In this document: positions 1-18,628 of the stretch, piece by piece
How the letters are laid out: the number at the start of each line of letters is the position of its first letter
How positions within the stretch are numbered: position 1 is the first letter of the stretch
DNA from: Spinacia oleracea
Lineage: Eukaryota; Streptophyta; Magnoliopsida; Caryophyllales; Amaranthaceae
DNA: 64,000 nt
NCBI RefSeq assembly: GCF_020520425.1
Contig: NC_079491.1
Span: 28,945,449 to 29,009,448 of the forward strand
Reading direction: 5' to 3'
Position numbers and translations under genes: made by a program
The notes under the pieces: model-generated
Databases searched by the model: none
Seen by the model: only the letters and a program-made list of their open reading frames with translations
Told to the model about the DNA's origin: nothing

Positions 1-468
1 AATGTAGATTCATACTACATTGTTTACGTGAGCCTTTATTATTCTATTTTAGTATGTTTCTGTTTGTAACAGGTGATTACTCAGCTTTTTGTTGACGTGT
101 GTGTTTATTTGCTATGTGTGTTTGCGGCCATGTCTTTTTCTTATGGTGGCCCTGCGACGATCCTTTTGGAATTTGTCCTCTATGGTGAGAAGTCAAGATG
201 ACCGGAGCAGATTGACCGTGAAGGATTGCCTTTAGAAATTAAAGGAGCTTAAGTGTTACCGTTTAGTCTTTTATGACAGTTGTACAGTTGTAAATAGATC
301 ACCTAGTAATTGAGTTATAATAGTTTGAGTTTTGTAAGCCTTAGCACTTGACAATGTGGTCAAGTGTGGCGGTGATACCTCCGATCTAGTTATAAGCTTC
401 CGCAATATTTTTATAAAGTATATATATAATTCTTATTTATTTATAGTCAGTATATCGGGGGTGTTACA
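1..468 (+). mobile_element. 3' part of a chromovirus-like (Tekay/Del type) LTR
   Basis: The segment ends in GGGGGTGTTACA at 457-468. This is the usual 3' terminus of Tekay/Del chromovirus LTRs, whose 5' end is TGTAACACC. The base after it starts sequence that reads on the minus strand as Tat-type reverse transcriptase, so the LTR lies inside that gene. The 5' end of the LTR and the rest of the element are off the left edge, so the target duplication cannot be checked. No protein domain is visible here, and lineage assignment rests only on the terminal motif. Confidence 0.55.
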
Positions 469-3400
469 TCTTTAATGTGATCAGCTTCCTTTTTGCTCTT
501 GACTATGGAGTCATCTACATACACCTCCACGTTTCGGCCTTTTTGCTCTGCAAATATTTTGTCTACCAGCTTTTGGTATGTGGCCCCTGCATTCTTCAGA
601 CCGAACGGCATAGCTCTGTAGTTGTAAACTCCAGCGTCTGTAATGAAGGCGGCTTTTTTCCGGTCTGATTCTAGCAAACTGATCTGGTGATAACCCGAAA
701 AGGCATCCATGAAACTCAGCAGAGCATGCCCGTTGGTGGAATCTACCAGTTGATCTATCCTGGGCAGCGGGTAACAATCCTTCGGGCAGGCCCTATTTAG
801 GTCTGTAAAGTCTACACACATCCTCCATTGACCATTTGCTTTCTTTACCATCACAACGTTAGCCAACCATTCTGGGTAGTCACACTCCTCTATGAACTTG
901 GCTGCTAGCAATTTGTTGATCTCTTCCTGAATGGCTACATTTTTCTCTGTCGGAAAAGTTCTTTTCTTCTGTTTTACTGGCCTGATTTCTCTGTTGAAGT
1001 TCAATCTATGGACCATGACGTTGGGGTCAATCCCTGGCATTTCGTCAGCAGAGAAAGCAAATATGTCCGCGTGTTCTCGCAACAGATCGATGATATTTAC
1101 CCTCGGGGAAAGATCTATATCTGTGCCGATTCGGACTGTCCTGTCTTCTACTCCTTCCTCCAATTCTATCTCTTCTGTCTCCTCTGTCGGTGCTGGCTTA
1201 ATCAGTCCTTCCTCACGATGCTCAAAATTTTCCATGTTCAGCAGTGGGTCTTTATTACGTTCTGCTCTCTTTCTCTTTCTAGACAAGGGAATGTCTGCTT
1301 CTGCCAGGGGTGGGGGTCTGGGTGGCTGCTTTAGGGCTGTGTGGTAGCATTTTTTAGCATGTTCCTGATTTCCCCTGACCTTGGCCGATCTGTGATCATT
1401 TGTGGTGTACATCATGGTGAGGTGATAAGTGGATACTACTGCCCCTGCGTCGTGGATGAATGGTCTGCCCAGGATGGCATTATAGGCTGTGGGTACCTTT
1501 ACTATCATGAAGTCCACCATGACATCTTTGATGTCTTTTCCCTGCCCAATCTGCACTGGCAAACTGACTATGCCCTCTGGTATCATTGTTGCCCCTGTGA
1601 AGCCAATTACCGGGTAATTGACTGGTTTTATGTGCTTTTCATCGATCTGCAATCCTTGGAAGGCTGGCCAAAATAAGATGTTTGCAGAGCTGCCTCCATA
1701 TATCAGGATACGGTGGATCCTCCTGTTAGCTACATTCAGGGCCAGCACCATGGGGTCATCATGGGGGTAAATTATGCCCTTGCAATCGTCCTCTGTGAAA
1801 GTGCACTGTGGGATCTTCGCAAGGGCGGGCCATCTGCCAGAGTTGTGATAATTGACCTGGTGCTTGAATTCGCTTACACTGGCCTTGGCACCGCTAGTTG
1901 TGGTTCCAGCATAAACCGGTCCTCCTGTTATGACCAGAATGTCGCCCGGCCGTTTTTGATCTGCTGGGTAGCTCTGTTTGGGGTTTACCTTCTTGTTGTC
2001 GAATCTGTTATCATTATCTCTGTTTTCATAGGTTCTGCTGTATGAACTCTTTGCTTTGAACTGTGTCAAGTATCCCCTCCGGATCAGGTCCTCAATATTA
2101 TCCTTCAGGTGAGTACATTCCTCCGTGAGGTGACCATGATCTCTGTGAAAATCACAATATTTCTTTGGGTCCCTGTATTTGTTATACATTTTTGGCGGTC
2201 TCTGCCACTTCTCATCCTCCTTACTGATAGCAAAAATTTGAGTTCTTGATGCAACTAAAGGAGTATATTCATTGAACTTACCCCTCTTTTCAGTTCTGAA
2301 TTCATTACCTCTGCCTCGGACCTGCCCGTGCCAATCTTTTCTGGGCTGCTGATTTTCTCTTCTGTCTGGGTATTCTTTTTTATATGGTTCTTTCTTGCTC
2401 TGACTGCCATAATTGTTCTCACTTGCCACATATCGACGTGAGGTTGCTTTGCCAATTTCTTCGCTCTTTATGAATTCATTTGCCTTTCCCAACACCTCTG
2501 CCAGGGTTATGAATGACTTTCTGCCCAGATAGCTCTTGAACTCTCCATCACGCAGACCAGTCATCATAGCCAGGACTGCTACCTCTTGTTGTAACTTGGG
2601 TATATTTGATGCTTCCATATTAAACCTGGATATGTATTCTCTCAGAGATTCCTGAGGCCCCTGGATGACTGACATCAGCTCCCCTATCATCCTTTCTCTG
2701 GCAATGTTTGCCACATATTGGGTGCGAAACAAGATAGCTAACTGTCGGAAAGAGGTTATAGTGCCTTTGGGTATTTTACCAAACCAGCTCTGTGCTATCC
2801 CCTCCAGTGTGGAAGGGAAGACTTTACACCACATAGAGTCTGTGTTGGTGTATAGCATCATGTGTCCCCCAAAGGCTGAGAGGTGATTCGTTGGGTCTGT
2901 CTTTCCGGAGTATTTGCAGGTGGGCATTTTTATCTTTTCCATTTTTTCAGAGAGTATTTCATCGCAGAAGGGGGAATTATCAGGCTTAACTATAGCTCGG
3001 ATGGGATTTGGTGTACCTAACATGGAGCGGTGCCTCTGACTGAGTGCTTGTTTGGTCCTTGCTCGGGGTTGAGCTCTGCTTGGCGTGATACTTTCTGCCT
3101 CATACTCCTGATTATCAGCCCTCTCCATTTCCTGCTGCAGATTTCTCTTCCAAACATTCGGACTGTTTTGGGGTCTGAGACGTTTTCTCCTCTGCTCAAC
3201 CTCAACCTCTGGGGCCGCCCTCATGACCTAGGCTCATGGGGTTGTTTGAGTAAGGAAGGTCAGGACTTCTATAGCTGTGCGCATCTGGTCAGGTGAGAAC
3301 TGTGCCCCAAGTCGTGCTAGCGAGGCACTGGTTGGAATTGGGATGCCCTGGCCCTGGCTAGGAGTTTCCATGGCTCTGGGTTGTGGTGTTTCTCTTGGCG

Positions 3401-3539
3401 GACCAAGACTTTGAGGCATGCCGAACAAGGGTATGTTTGTAGTTTTCTGGTTGTTTTTGGAGGTGGGCAGTTCTATCTGTTGGATTACTGGCTCGCTTGA
3501 CTCGGTCATTATGTGGGAGGGTGGATCTTTGAGAAGCAA
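469..3539 (-). pseudogene. gag-pol: gag-pol of Tat-lineage element (gag, protease, N-terminal RT), broken
   Basis: One reading frame starts at 3539 and is open except for a single in-frame TGA at 3234-3236. Counting from the ATG at 3224, a retrotransposon gag domain covers about residues 100-255. A short Cys/His cluster follows near 365-385 (YCDFHRDHGHLTEEC). The aspartic protease motif is near 508 but reads YGGSS instead of DGGSS, so the catalytic Asp is lost. RT blocks begin near 735 and end just after the YVDD catalytic box near 905. The frame then runs into the foreign LTR at 468. The gene is therefore dead by three routes: the nonsense codon, the protease active-site loss and the truncation. 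Confidence 0.85.
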
Positions 3540-3571
3540 GGTCTGGGAAGTCCCCTCCTTCTAGCGTCACT

Positions 3572-4073
3572 TGTTCCGAGTGTGGAACCGGGAGGACGAT
3601 CTGAAGTGCCTTGGCCCTGTCAAGCAGAGCAAACGTGAGCTAACCTCGGAGGTTTAACCGAGGAAACCCCCTCCGATGCCTAAGTCATCAAATAGATAAG
3701 AAGTCTTTAGAGAGGGAATATAGAGAGAAGGTGGAGCAAGTATCGTGTGTAAGAGTGTCCCATCACGAGTGATGTGGGTGCTATTTATAGGCGTACTATT
3801 ATGTACTTTGGCCTACTTAGATGCCGCCACGTGTATGACGGCGATGTACTTTATTCCTTGCCTTTGTCGTTTAGCCTGCAGGTCCTTTCTTGGACTAATG
3901 CAGCCTTGTCGAGCTATGCTCTGTGTTCTATATGTGATCTGGGAGGTTTGATCTGCCTTGGTCGTATACGCTTGGTTTAGAGCTTGGAGTCTTTCTTTGC
4001 TTTAGGTATGCCCTGGGTTAGTGGCTCTGCTCTGCCACGAGTGCTCTGTCCTTTCTGGATATGACCCCGTACA
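3572..4073 (-). repeat. 5' LTR of the minus-strand Tat element
   Basis: Read on the minus strand it starts TGTACGGGG (from 4073) and ends CTCGGAACA (to 3572), giving TG...CA ends and about 502 bp. A TATA box, CTATAAATAG on the minus strand, lies at 3781-3790. The bases after its 3' end (3571 downwards, GTGACGCTAGAAGGAG) sit where a primer-binding site belongs, but I cannot name the tRNA. Boundaries are inferred without the partner LTR. Confidence 0.55.
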
Positions 4074-5663
4074 ACTATCTTACGAAAGCAATTCCATTAT
4101 CGCAACTCTAACTGACGCCCACGAGGTGTTTGTTAAAATGCCTAAATGAAGTTCAGCATTTGAGGCTCATTGATAGGAGTTGTTTGCAACCCCAAGTAGT
4201 GCCGAACCTCTCGAGCTCAGTGCCGAAACAATGTCGAGGCTCATAGCCGAAGCTCCGATGGCCGAACAAAAGGTTCTTGCCGAAGCCCAGTGTCTTACAA
4301 AACTCGTCATCATCTTGATGAAACTACAAAGCCCTGACATCTCACCTCATCATCTTGAGTGGTCGATATGGAGCTGAGGTCAGCCCGTTCGAGGTTAGCC
4401 AAATCCTAAGTTGACCACCGAAGTGGGTGCCGAAGGGCACGGCCGAGGCTCGTTGCTGAAACTCATGGCCGAAGCCCATTATTGAAACTCAGTGCTGAGT
4501 ATTGCCACCTTCCGAGGTTCGAGTCAAGCCTAGCTTATTGGGTTATTACCGCCGAGGCTAACCCCCCGAGGTTCGACCCAAGGACTGAGACCAGTGCCAA
4601 AGTTGACCCCTCCTAGATGAGGTTTACTATAGAAAGATCGGGGTCGAGCAAAGCTTCCCGAAGCGCCGCCGAGCAGTAACAGTGGCTTGTGAAGAAGATG
4701 AAGAATATTCATCTTTAAATTGGCTGGGTGAGCCCACCAAGCAAAAATCAAAACCCAAATGTTACTGCAGGTTTAATAAATCATCTTTAATTGGTTGGCG
4801 AAGTGGGCAAAAAAGTTTGGTCCAGCAAAATTATCGTGGGCCAGCCAAAGTGGGCTAATACCATGAGCCTTCTGCAAAAATATTTTTTCCCACCTCATGG
4901 ATATAAGCTAAGTCCTCCGTTTATTTGAATATTGAAGATCAAAATTGTGTAGCTCCGAGATTACAACTCGAACCGATGTTACAATCCGAGCCGATTTTAG
5001 AAGCACGTTCTTAAACAGATCTCCGGATTTGAAGAGCGAGGTTAAAAATCGCTCCGAGATTACAACTCGAATCGATGTTACAGTCCGAGCCGAGGTACAA
5101 AACCGCTTCGAGATTACAACTCGAACCGATGTTACAATCCAAGCCGATGTTAGAAGCACGTTCTTAAACAGATCTCTGGATTTGAAGAGCGAGGTTAAAA
5201 ATCGCTCCGAGATTACAACTCGAATCGATGTTACAGTCTGAGCCGAGGTACAAAACCGCTCCGAGATTACAACTCGAACCGATGTTACAATCCAAGCCGA
5301 TTTTAGAAGCAAGTTCTTAAACAGATCTCCGGATTTGAAGAGCGAGGTTAAAAATCGCTCCGAGATTACAACTCGAATCGATGTTACAGTCCGAGCCGAG
5401 GTAAAAAAAAACCGCTCCGAGATTACAACTCGAACCGATGTTACAATCCGAACCGATTTTAGAAGCACGTTCTGAAACTGATCTCCGGATTTGAAGACCG
5501 AGGTTAAAAATCGCTCCGAGATTACAACTCGAATCGATGTTACAATCCGAGCCGAAGGTAAAAATTCGGGCCGAAGGTAAAAACCGAGCCGAAGGTAAAA
5601 AATTCCGTGATCAAAATCAAAACCCAACCCATTTTTGAAATAGAATTGGTTCTGGGGGGCATT
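4074..5663 (+). mobile_element. 3' internal region of a plus-strand Tat-like element
   Basis: The stretch is non-coding, rich in GCCGAGG/GCCGAAG motifs, and includes a tandem array. It ends in a G-rich polypurine-like run (GGGGGG at 5654-5659) directly before an LTR-like TGTTGGGG. Long repeat-rich 3' regions are typical of Tat/Ogre elements. The left part was cut off by insertion of the minus-strand Tat element at 4073. The apparent long minus-strand reading frame (4908-5708) is only repeat periodicity and not a gene. Confidence 0.5.
4951..5560 (+). repeat. 153-bp tandem array with internal half-units
   Basis: The motif GAGATTACAACTCGAACC recurs at 4957, 5110, 5263 and 5419, giving periods of 153, 153 and 156 bp. 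A diverged half-unit (ACTCGAATCGATG) lies between successive copies, so the basic unit was about 75-80 bp before it was amplified as a dimer. Confidence 0.85.
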
Positions 5664-5999
5664 TGTTGGGGTGTTAAAATGGGCCCACCATTTTAACCCA
5701 AAATCCAATAAAACCCACTCAAGCCCAATACCACCAACAAGGCATCAAAAGGCCCAACAAGGCACTATATATACCCCTCAAAGGGCAAGGTAAAATGGGT
5801 CATTCTCTAACCCTAGAGAAGCCACCCTACTCTCTCTCTCCCCTAAACACCTCATTTTATACATCAATTGTACTGACTTGAGCGTTAGAGGCTCCGCCTC
5901 GGGGACCCCCCCTGGCCCGGAGTTCATCTTGCAGGCACCGTACGTGACCGGAACTCAAGATATCAAGGACGCTCCTTCCATCGTTTCAACCCCGGAACA
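5664..5999 (+). repeat. 3' LTR of the plus-strand Tat-like element
   Basis: The segment starts TGTTGGGG after the polypurine run and ends CGGAACA, about 336 bp. A TATA box (CTATATATA) is at 5765-5773, followed by pyrimidine-rich leader-like sequence and a CCGGAG-rich end, as in Tat LTRs. The right-hand flank CTAAC (6000-6004) is the expected target-duplication copy. The other copy is outside the window. Confidence 0.6.
5765..5773 (+). promoter_or_regulatory. TATA box of Tat-like LTR
   Basis: CTATATATA sits 235 bp before the LTR end, inside a compact LTR and followed by a CT-rich stretch. Assigned by position and sequence only. Confidence 0.5.
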
Positions 6000-6457
6000 C
6001 TAACGATCCAAAAAGATACAAGGGAGACGAGCTCCTGCAATGGTTGAAAATCATAACACCCTTAGACATTTGTGTTCAAGATAGTGATGAAAAGGAGAAT
6101 CTTGAGAATCATACATTCAATCTAAGAGTTCCCTTTTCATTGGTAAGAATTTCTTAGGTCGGCCCTCTCAAAGGATTTAACTTGGTTTTTTCTGTAGAAA
6201 AAAATATATTAAAATCTAAGAATTCTCTTACCAAATACAATAGTGGTAGACTCTGTTATCTGGACTCGTCATTTTACCTCAAATACCCGTGTCGGATCCT
6301 TGACACTCGGACATAGGTATGGACATTTCGACACTTCATTTTGGACCAATATCATGCAATTTTTTCATAAAATAGTTGTGTCGGTCACTTGAACACATAC
6401 CCGTGTCCAATATGGTATCTGATTCTGGGTAACATAGCTTGTAGATAACTAATACAA
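6000..6457. other. Intergenic, no gene seen
   Basis: No coding frame, splice structure or recognisable transposon end is visible. Around 6280-6420 there are repeated CCGTGTC/GACAC words that resemble a common dispersed plant repeat, which I cannot name. Confidence 0.5.
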
Positions 6458-7637
6458 TCTATACTAATATATTAAAAGGCGTTGAGAAAAATGTCTATGT
6501 GGCACGTAGTACTCTTCCCTTTGCGCCACATCATCCACTCACCAAATGATATGTCATATCATGGACAACCAAAAATCAATACATACAATGAGGTTCGAAT
6601 TCGAGACCTCAAGTGTGGAGGATAACTCTCATTACCATCTTAACCAACAACCATTTGTGGTTTATCTTTTCACATTAATTTATAAATGAATGTTAACATG
6701 AAATTTACAACAACTAAACTTTTATGTGACTTTTTATTTTCTATTGACTATTTTGGAAAATAATAATAATTAAAGAATTAGGATAACCATGAATAACCAT
6801 GATGTCATAAGTCTCATAATTAAGCATCAACTACAGAAATGCCTTGCATGGCTGCATGTATCTAATTTGGTGTTTGTTAATTTTGAATCACTTATTTCCA
6901 CTAGAAAACAAATTATACAAATTGTAAGATGATGCAATTGAAAAATTATTTCTCACGATAAATGACTTAGTTTGTTTGTGTAGTTGACGAACTTGATGAA
7001 TGCTTTCACTTAATGCTTTACAGAGGAAGTCCAAATACATGCCTGGCATGTATTTGCAAAAACATGTCAACCCCAAATAAAAAGGTAAATGTAAATGTTA
7101 AATATTTTTGGGGGGAAATGTATAACGGAATTGTAAATTTGTAAAACGGGGTGGTGATTTGGCATTGCTGAGTTGGTATTGGTATTACAAAAATGGTATT
7201 GGTATTACAAAAATGGTACTAAACTTTTTTTAAATGAAATTCATTTTCCTTAAATGGTACTCGTTTTGTACTAAATTTTATAAAGTGGTATTAATGTCAC
7301 AAAAATGGTGCTAAATATTTTAAAATGGTATTCATATTACAAAATTGGTACTCAATTTTTCTATATGGTATTCATTTTAATGATTATTGATGGCACGTTG
7401 GCAAACACACCTCAGTAACGGGATCCAAGTTGGCAAACGGGGTTGACTATTCAACAATTTCAAAATAGCTGGGAAATTACAAACAAGCCCATGGCATGTA
7501 TTTCATAATACATGCCTGGCTGCGATTTTGACGCCCTCATGCTTTACATGTATCTTATCAAATATTTTTCTCAAGAAAAATCTAAAATTTTAACTATTCA
7601 ATGTAGCAATCGGGGCATCGCCCGAGCCACACACTAG
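6458..7637 (+). mobile_element. Non-autonomous Helitron, complete
   Basis: The 5' end is TCTATACTAATATATTAAAA at 6458. The 3' end is CTAG at 7634-7637, preceded at 7612-7625 by a hairpin (GGGC-ATC-GCCC) a few bases upstream. The flanks are A (6457) and T (7638), the expected AT target without duplication. It is about 1,180 bp and encodes no Rep/helicase, so it needs a helper. An internal degenerate array lies at about 7160-7385. Confidence 0.85.
7160..7385 (+). repeat. Degenerate minisatellite inside the Helitron
   Basis: About five imperfect copies of a roughly 40-bp unit built on ATGGTATT...TTACAAAAATGGTACTAAA. Copy spacing varies, so the unit length is approximate. Confidence 0.65.
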
Positions 7638-8432
7638 TTGATATTTATATACTCCGTGAGAAATTGTAGCTTGTAACATTAGTAATATCTATGGGGTATA
7701 ATAATAACACAAAAATGGTCAGTATCATAGACATCATGGTGCACTTTAACCATAGGATTGTTCCTAATGGTAGATACTAGGTACTCCATAAAAGGCTCCA
7801 TCTTAATGAGATCAAGGGTTGATGTAGTGGGACGTTGAAGGTCCTCCTTCTACCGATGCAATATTGGTTGAAACTTCATCTTACCTTTTTTTAAAAGGAA
7901 CTAGTTTGTGGTCTGGGCGTTGTTCCGAGTTTTACTTTTTAGTGGGATTTACTTATTTTATATATGTGCGTATGTGGTGCTATTATCTGATTTCCATGCA
8001 AGATAAGTGGCCGATCAACAAACTTCCTTTCCATATCCGAAAATTAAAACAAAGTCGAGTTCTCTTCTTCATGATTAGTTGATTATTATACTCTTGTCAA
8101 TGTTTCCCTCTTCCGCACTCATAATTACACTCCATTACCCTAAGTTTTTTTTTTATTTTTCAAGCTTAAGTTGAGAAGAGAAGAATTGTACATTTATAAG
8201 TTAAGTAATTAATTCCCTTTTGTTTTTTTTTTTTCCATTTAATTCATTATTATTCATTTTAAAAAGGTTGTATTTATTATTCAAGAGGTCTAGTGTTCAA
8301 TCCTTGCTACATGCTTTTTGGTTGTCAACTATATGTCATGATACTTAGTAGTGGTGATGTGGCGTAATAAGGAGAGATTTACGTGACACATATACGTTCT
8401 TATAAATGCCTTTTAATATATTAGTATAGATT
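7638..8432 (-). mobile_element. 5'-terminal fragment of a minus-strand Helitron
   Basis: At 8432 the minus strand begins TCTATACTAATATATTAAAA, the same start as the Helitron at 6458, and is preceded by A (plus T at 8433). The next bases differ, so it is a second member of the family facing the other way. No 3' hairpin plus CTAG for this copy is visible to the left, so it is truncated or was split by the neighbouring Helitron. Confidence 0.6.
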
Positions 8433-8779
8433 TGAATTCACTAGGAGACGAGAGGGTTATAAAGTACGCCATGTTGAGTACTCGAGTTTATGTAAAAAGT
8501 AAATATAGTTTGATTTGATAACCTCACACAATTAATCAAACGGGTTGAAATTTTGAATAACACAATAGTGATTCCAATTTTGATATTTGCAACATTCATG
8601 GTACAAACGGTATTAAGATTGTGCTATTTAAAGTGAATCAAATGGGCAGTGCCGCAGTGGTAGAGACAGGTGGTGTCAAAGATGGGCGGCGACCGCCCAT
8701 TTTGTTAAAAACCGTTTATATCTTATATTTATTAGAAAAAGTTAATTAATACGGACTAAATAACCATTTTACTAAGATA
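8433..8779. other. Intergenic, no gene seen
   Basis: AT-rich sequence between the Helitron end and the MITE. I see no exon, repeat end or RNA gene. Confidence 0.5.
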
Positions 8780-9108
8780 CTCCTTCCGTCCCGGAATACT
8801 CGACCCGGTTTGACCGGCACAGAGTTTAAGGGACTTGAATTGACTTATTTAATTTAATAGATAGTAGTTGATAGTGGGGTATTATTTTAATGTAGTTAGT
8901 GGGAGGTGGGTTAAGAGGTGGGGTTTGGGGAGAGTAGGGGGTTGAATTTTTAATTATTTTTTGTATGGAGTAGGGGGTAGGTGGGTTAATAGGGGTGGAG
9001 TGAGAAATAATATAATATTGTTAGAATATTTCCATTTTTAGAAACAAATCAAGTATTAAGAGACGACCCGATAAGGAAAACAGGTCAAGTATTCCGGGAC
9101 GGAGGGAG
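8780..9108. mobile_element. Stowaway-type MITE
   Basis: Terminal inverted repeats CTCCTTCCGTCCCGGAATACT and its complement close the 329-bp segment. TA dinucleotides flank both ends (8778-8779 and 9109-9110), the Tc1/mariner target duplication. It lies 270 bp upstream of the SNAT1-like start codon and could carry or disrupt promoter sequence. Confidence 0.9.
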
Positions 9109-9378
9109 TATCAACACTCCAATTTAAAATGTCTAACACTCAACCACCCCTAAACCCCCGATTCAAAAATCCCTATAGTTGGTTGTGGTGGAAGAACAAC
9201 CGAGCGTATTGGTTCTGTTGGTATTGGTGGGTGGACAAAAAAGAAGAATGGAAGATTGAAGTGTGCGAGTTGTCAAAAGACTCAAGGCACACTCCCTCTC
9301 TCTCTCTTCTGAACTGTACTCCTCCTTCGACCTTGACTCCTCGAACAAGCAGCCAAGCACTGAATTCACCAAACAAAT

Positions 9379-16514
<7,136 letters not shown>

Positions 16515-17029
16515 TTGTTGGAAAATAGGTGAAACACGAGACTATGATCAATGATATTGATATGATAGTTCAACACGGAACTAGGTTATGGACCTGTGGT
16601 AGCGATATTGATATGTAAAAATGTTAATTTCGGATCTTTCTTGTAAAGTTTCGGACTGTGGTTCTGTACTAGATTATGGATAATGATATGTATATCATAA
16701 AACAGTCCAGGACCAGGACTCCATGTATACAACAAGCAGCCCATAAATTGCTTTCATTTCTAATTACGTTAATTCCAGTATCATGTTTAATTCAACTACT
16801 ACTACTACTACTGCTGTGAAAACCGCAAATTTTAGATTTTGTTTGGTTTGTTAAGGAATTGAGGTCACATTTTTCTCCCGTATTCCTTACTTCTCTCTTT
16901 CTCTCCCTTTAAATTCCTTTTTTTTCTCCATAATTTTCTTGCAAGGAACTAAACAATTGAAAACTATTTTGCAATTATTTTCTTTTTTTGATAAAGGCTA
17001 ACTAAACAACATTCTGACAAATTAGAAAA
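16515..17029. other. SNAT1 3' flank
   Basis: Presumed 3' UTR and intergenic sequence. It includes a short CTA trinucleotide run near 16796-16813. No clear AATAAA signal or gene is visible. Confidence 0.5.
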
Positions 17030-18628
17030 GCAATTTAAATCTCGAAAAGCTCCAGTTGCAAGAGTATGAGCTCGATCCATCCGCTCCCTCTCTACTTTGT
17101 GAACGTTGCACCAAGAGAAATCCTTACCTAGGGTCTTGATTTCTTCTAGTGTCTAATGAATTTGCAGCTGTTGGAAATCCTTGTCCAATAGCATTTGCAC
17201 CAACTGCTGGGAATCAGTAAGAATTGTAACATTCTTCAAACTTGCCCGTCAAGCCCACTTCATGCCATAGAAACAAGTCATTGCTTCAGCTTGTAAGACA
17301 CTCTCTTTAGTTCCTGAAGATGCCCCACCTATTACTAATCCATCAGTCCTTTGGTGATACTCCCACACCCAACCCATACTTGCATTGTGGTTATTCTTAT
17401 GCCAAGAACCATCCACTTGAATCATCGTAGTTGAACCCTCAAAGCCAGCAGGGTTAATATAGCTCTGAAAAATCCTGGTGATATTTGGCTCATTTTCTGG
17501 AGGATGAAGAAACTGCATCGAATTGCAGAGTTTGCTAATAAACACCCCGTGTTGGTTAAAGCCCTCCTTGATTAAAAAAAAAATACAGAGACAATGGTGG
17601 TGATGTCATTCTTGAAAACTTGGTTGTTCCTCGACAATCACAATGCCCATAAAGTACTAATGAAATAGATACTTCGGGAACTATTTTTCCCATCCTGGCA
17701 TTGAAATAGCCGGATATCGAACATAAACCAATCCATTAAGGAAATAGTTTCATTGATTTCAGAATGGATTGCAAGAAAACCATCCCTCCAAACTTGTTGC
17801 GCTAGCGAGCAAAAATGAAAAATGTGTTGAATATTTTCCTCTCCATTCGCACAAAAATCACAGTCAACCCCCATTTGGATTCCTCTAGAGTTAAGGTTAT
17901 ACTTCGTCACAATTCCATTATGGAAAGGTTTCAAGAGAAAAATCTTCCATTTTGGTGGAATCTTGAGGGACCAATGATTCTTATAAAATCTGAGGGTGCT
18001 TTATTGTAGCTCAAGGTCAAGTCTTCCGAGGCTAGCATTGTGTAAGCAGATTTAACAGTAAACTTACCCGATTTGTGATATCTCCAATAAAGGAAATCTT
18101 CATGATCCGAAGATAGAAGTTCCATTCCCACAATTCGTTGAGCGTCTTTAAGTTCGAAACTAGCTTTGACGAAGTATAAACCCGATGGTAAAATAAATCG
18201 TCCAATCTCTTACATTTCGAAGAGAACTTCCGAATTAAAAACTTCTGGTAACTAATTGTAAGGCCAAGTCGATGAAAATAACTTATTGTTAGGATCAAGT
18301 GGCACGAAAGTTGGCACCCTCCCTAGTACCCATCTATCATTCCCTACCGCAACGTGATGTCCATTACTAATTTTCCAGTCACATCCTTTAAGGGGTAAGT
18401 TGCCCGACAAAGATCTCGCATACCCCAAGAGAAACCTTTCCCTTCAACCTTAGCCATTGATCCTGTTTGCAACGACATTGGACATTTCCTACCACAAATC
18501 CCCACCAACATGCATTATGGATTGTTGAACAAACGTGAAGCTTACTTCCATAAAAGAGCCTTGTTCAAGGAAGCCATTCCCATAATTCCCAAACCTCTCA
18601 AACAGTGGTTGTGCCAGTATGGATTCAG
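17030..18628 (-). pseudogene. LINE ORF2 C-terminal remnant (zinc-binding and RNase H domains)
   Basis: Read on the minus strand the order is a post-RT block (18620-18400, with GLGIMGMASLNKALL), then the RT-associated zinc-binding domain. That domain is seen as WRYHKSGKFTVKSAYTML at about 18085-18030 and CDFCANGEENIQHIFHFC at about 17870-17810. A type-I RNase H follows (IQVDGSWHKNNHNASMGW at about 17425-17370, then TDSQQLVQML). Several stops and frameshifts break it. Its 5' end is cut exactly where copia element A begins (18629), so A inserted into this LINE. Confidence 0.85.

Larger units (their letters stand above)
469..4073 (-). mobile_element. Ty3/gypsy Tat-lineage retrotransposon, 5' part
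   Basis: On the minus strand the order is LTR (4073-3572), a short leader, then gag, protease and part of reverse transcriptase down to 469, where another element's LTR end interrupts it. Gag and protease resemble the non-chromoviral Tat/Athila branch. The rest of pol and the other LTR must lie left of the window. The right flank ACTAT (4074-4078) would be one copy of the target duplication. Confidence 0.75.

Noticed and set aside
4951..5560. Regular repeats suggesting a CRISPR array.
   Set aside because: Eukaryotic transposon context, no unique spacers, units head-to-tail and diverged.
4908..5708. 266-codon minus-strand open frame with a repeating peptide.
   Set aside because: It is the translation of the 153-bp tandem array, whose length is a multiple of three. 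No known domain.
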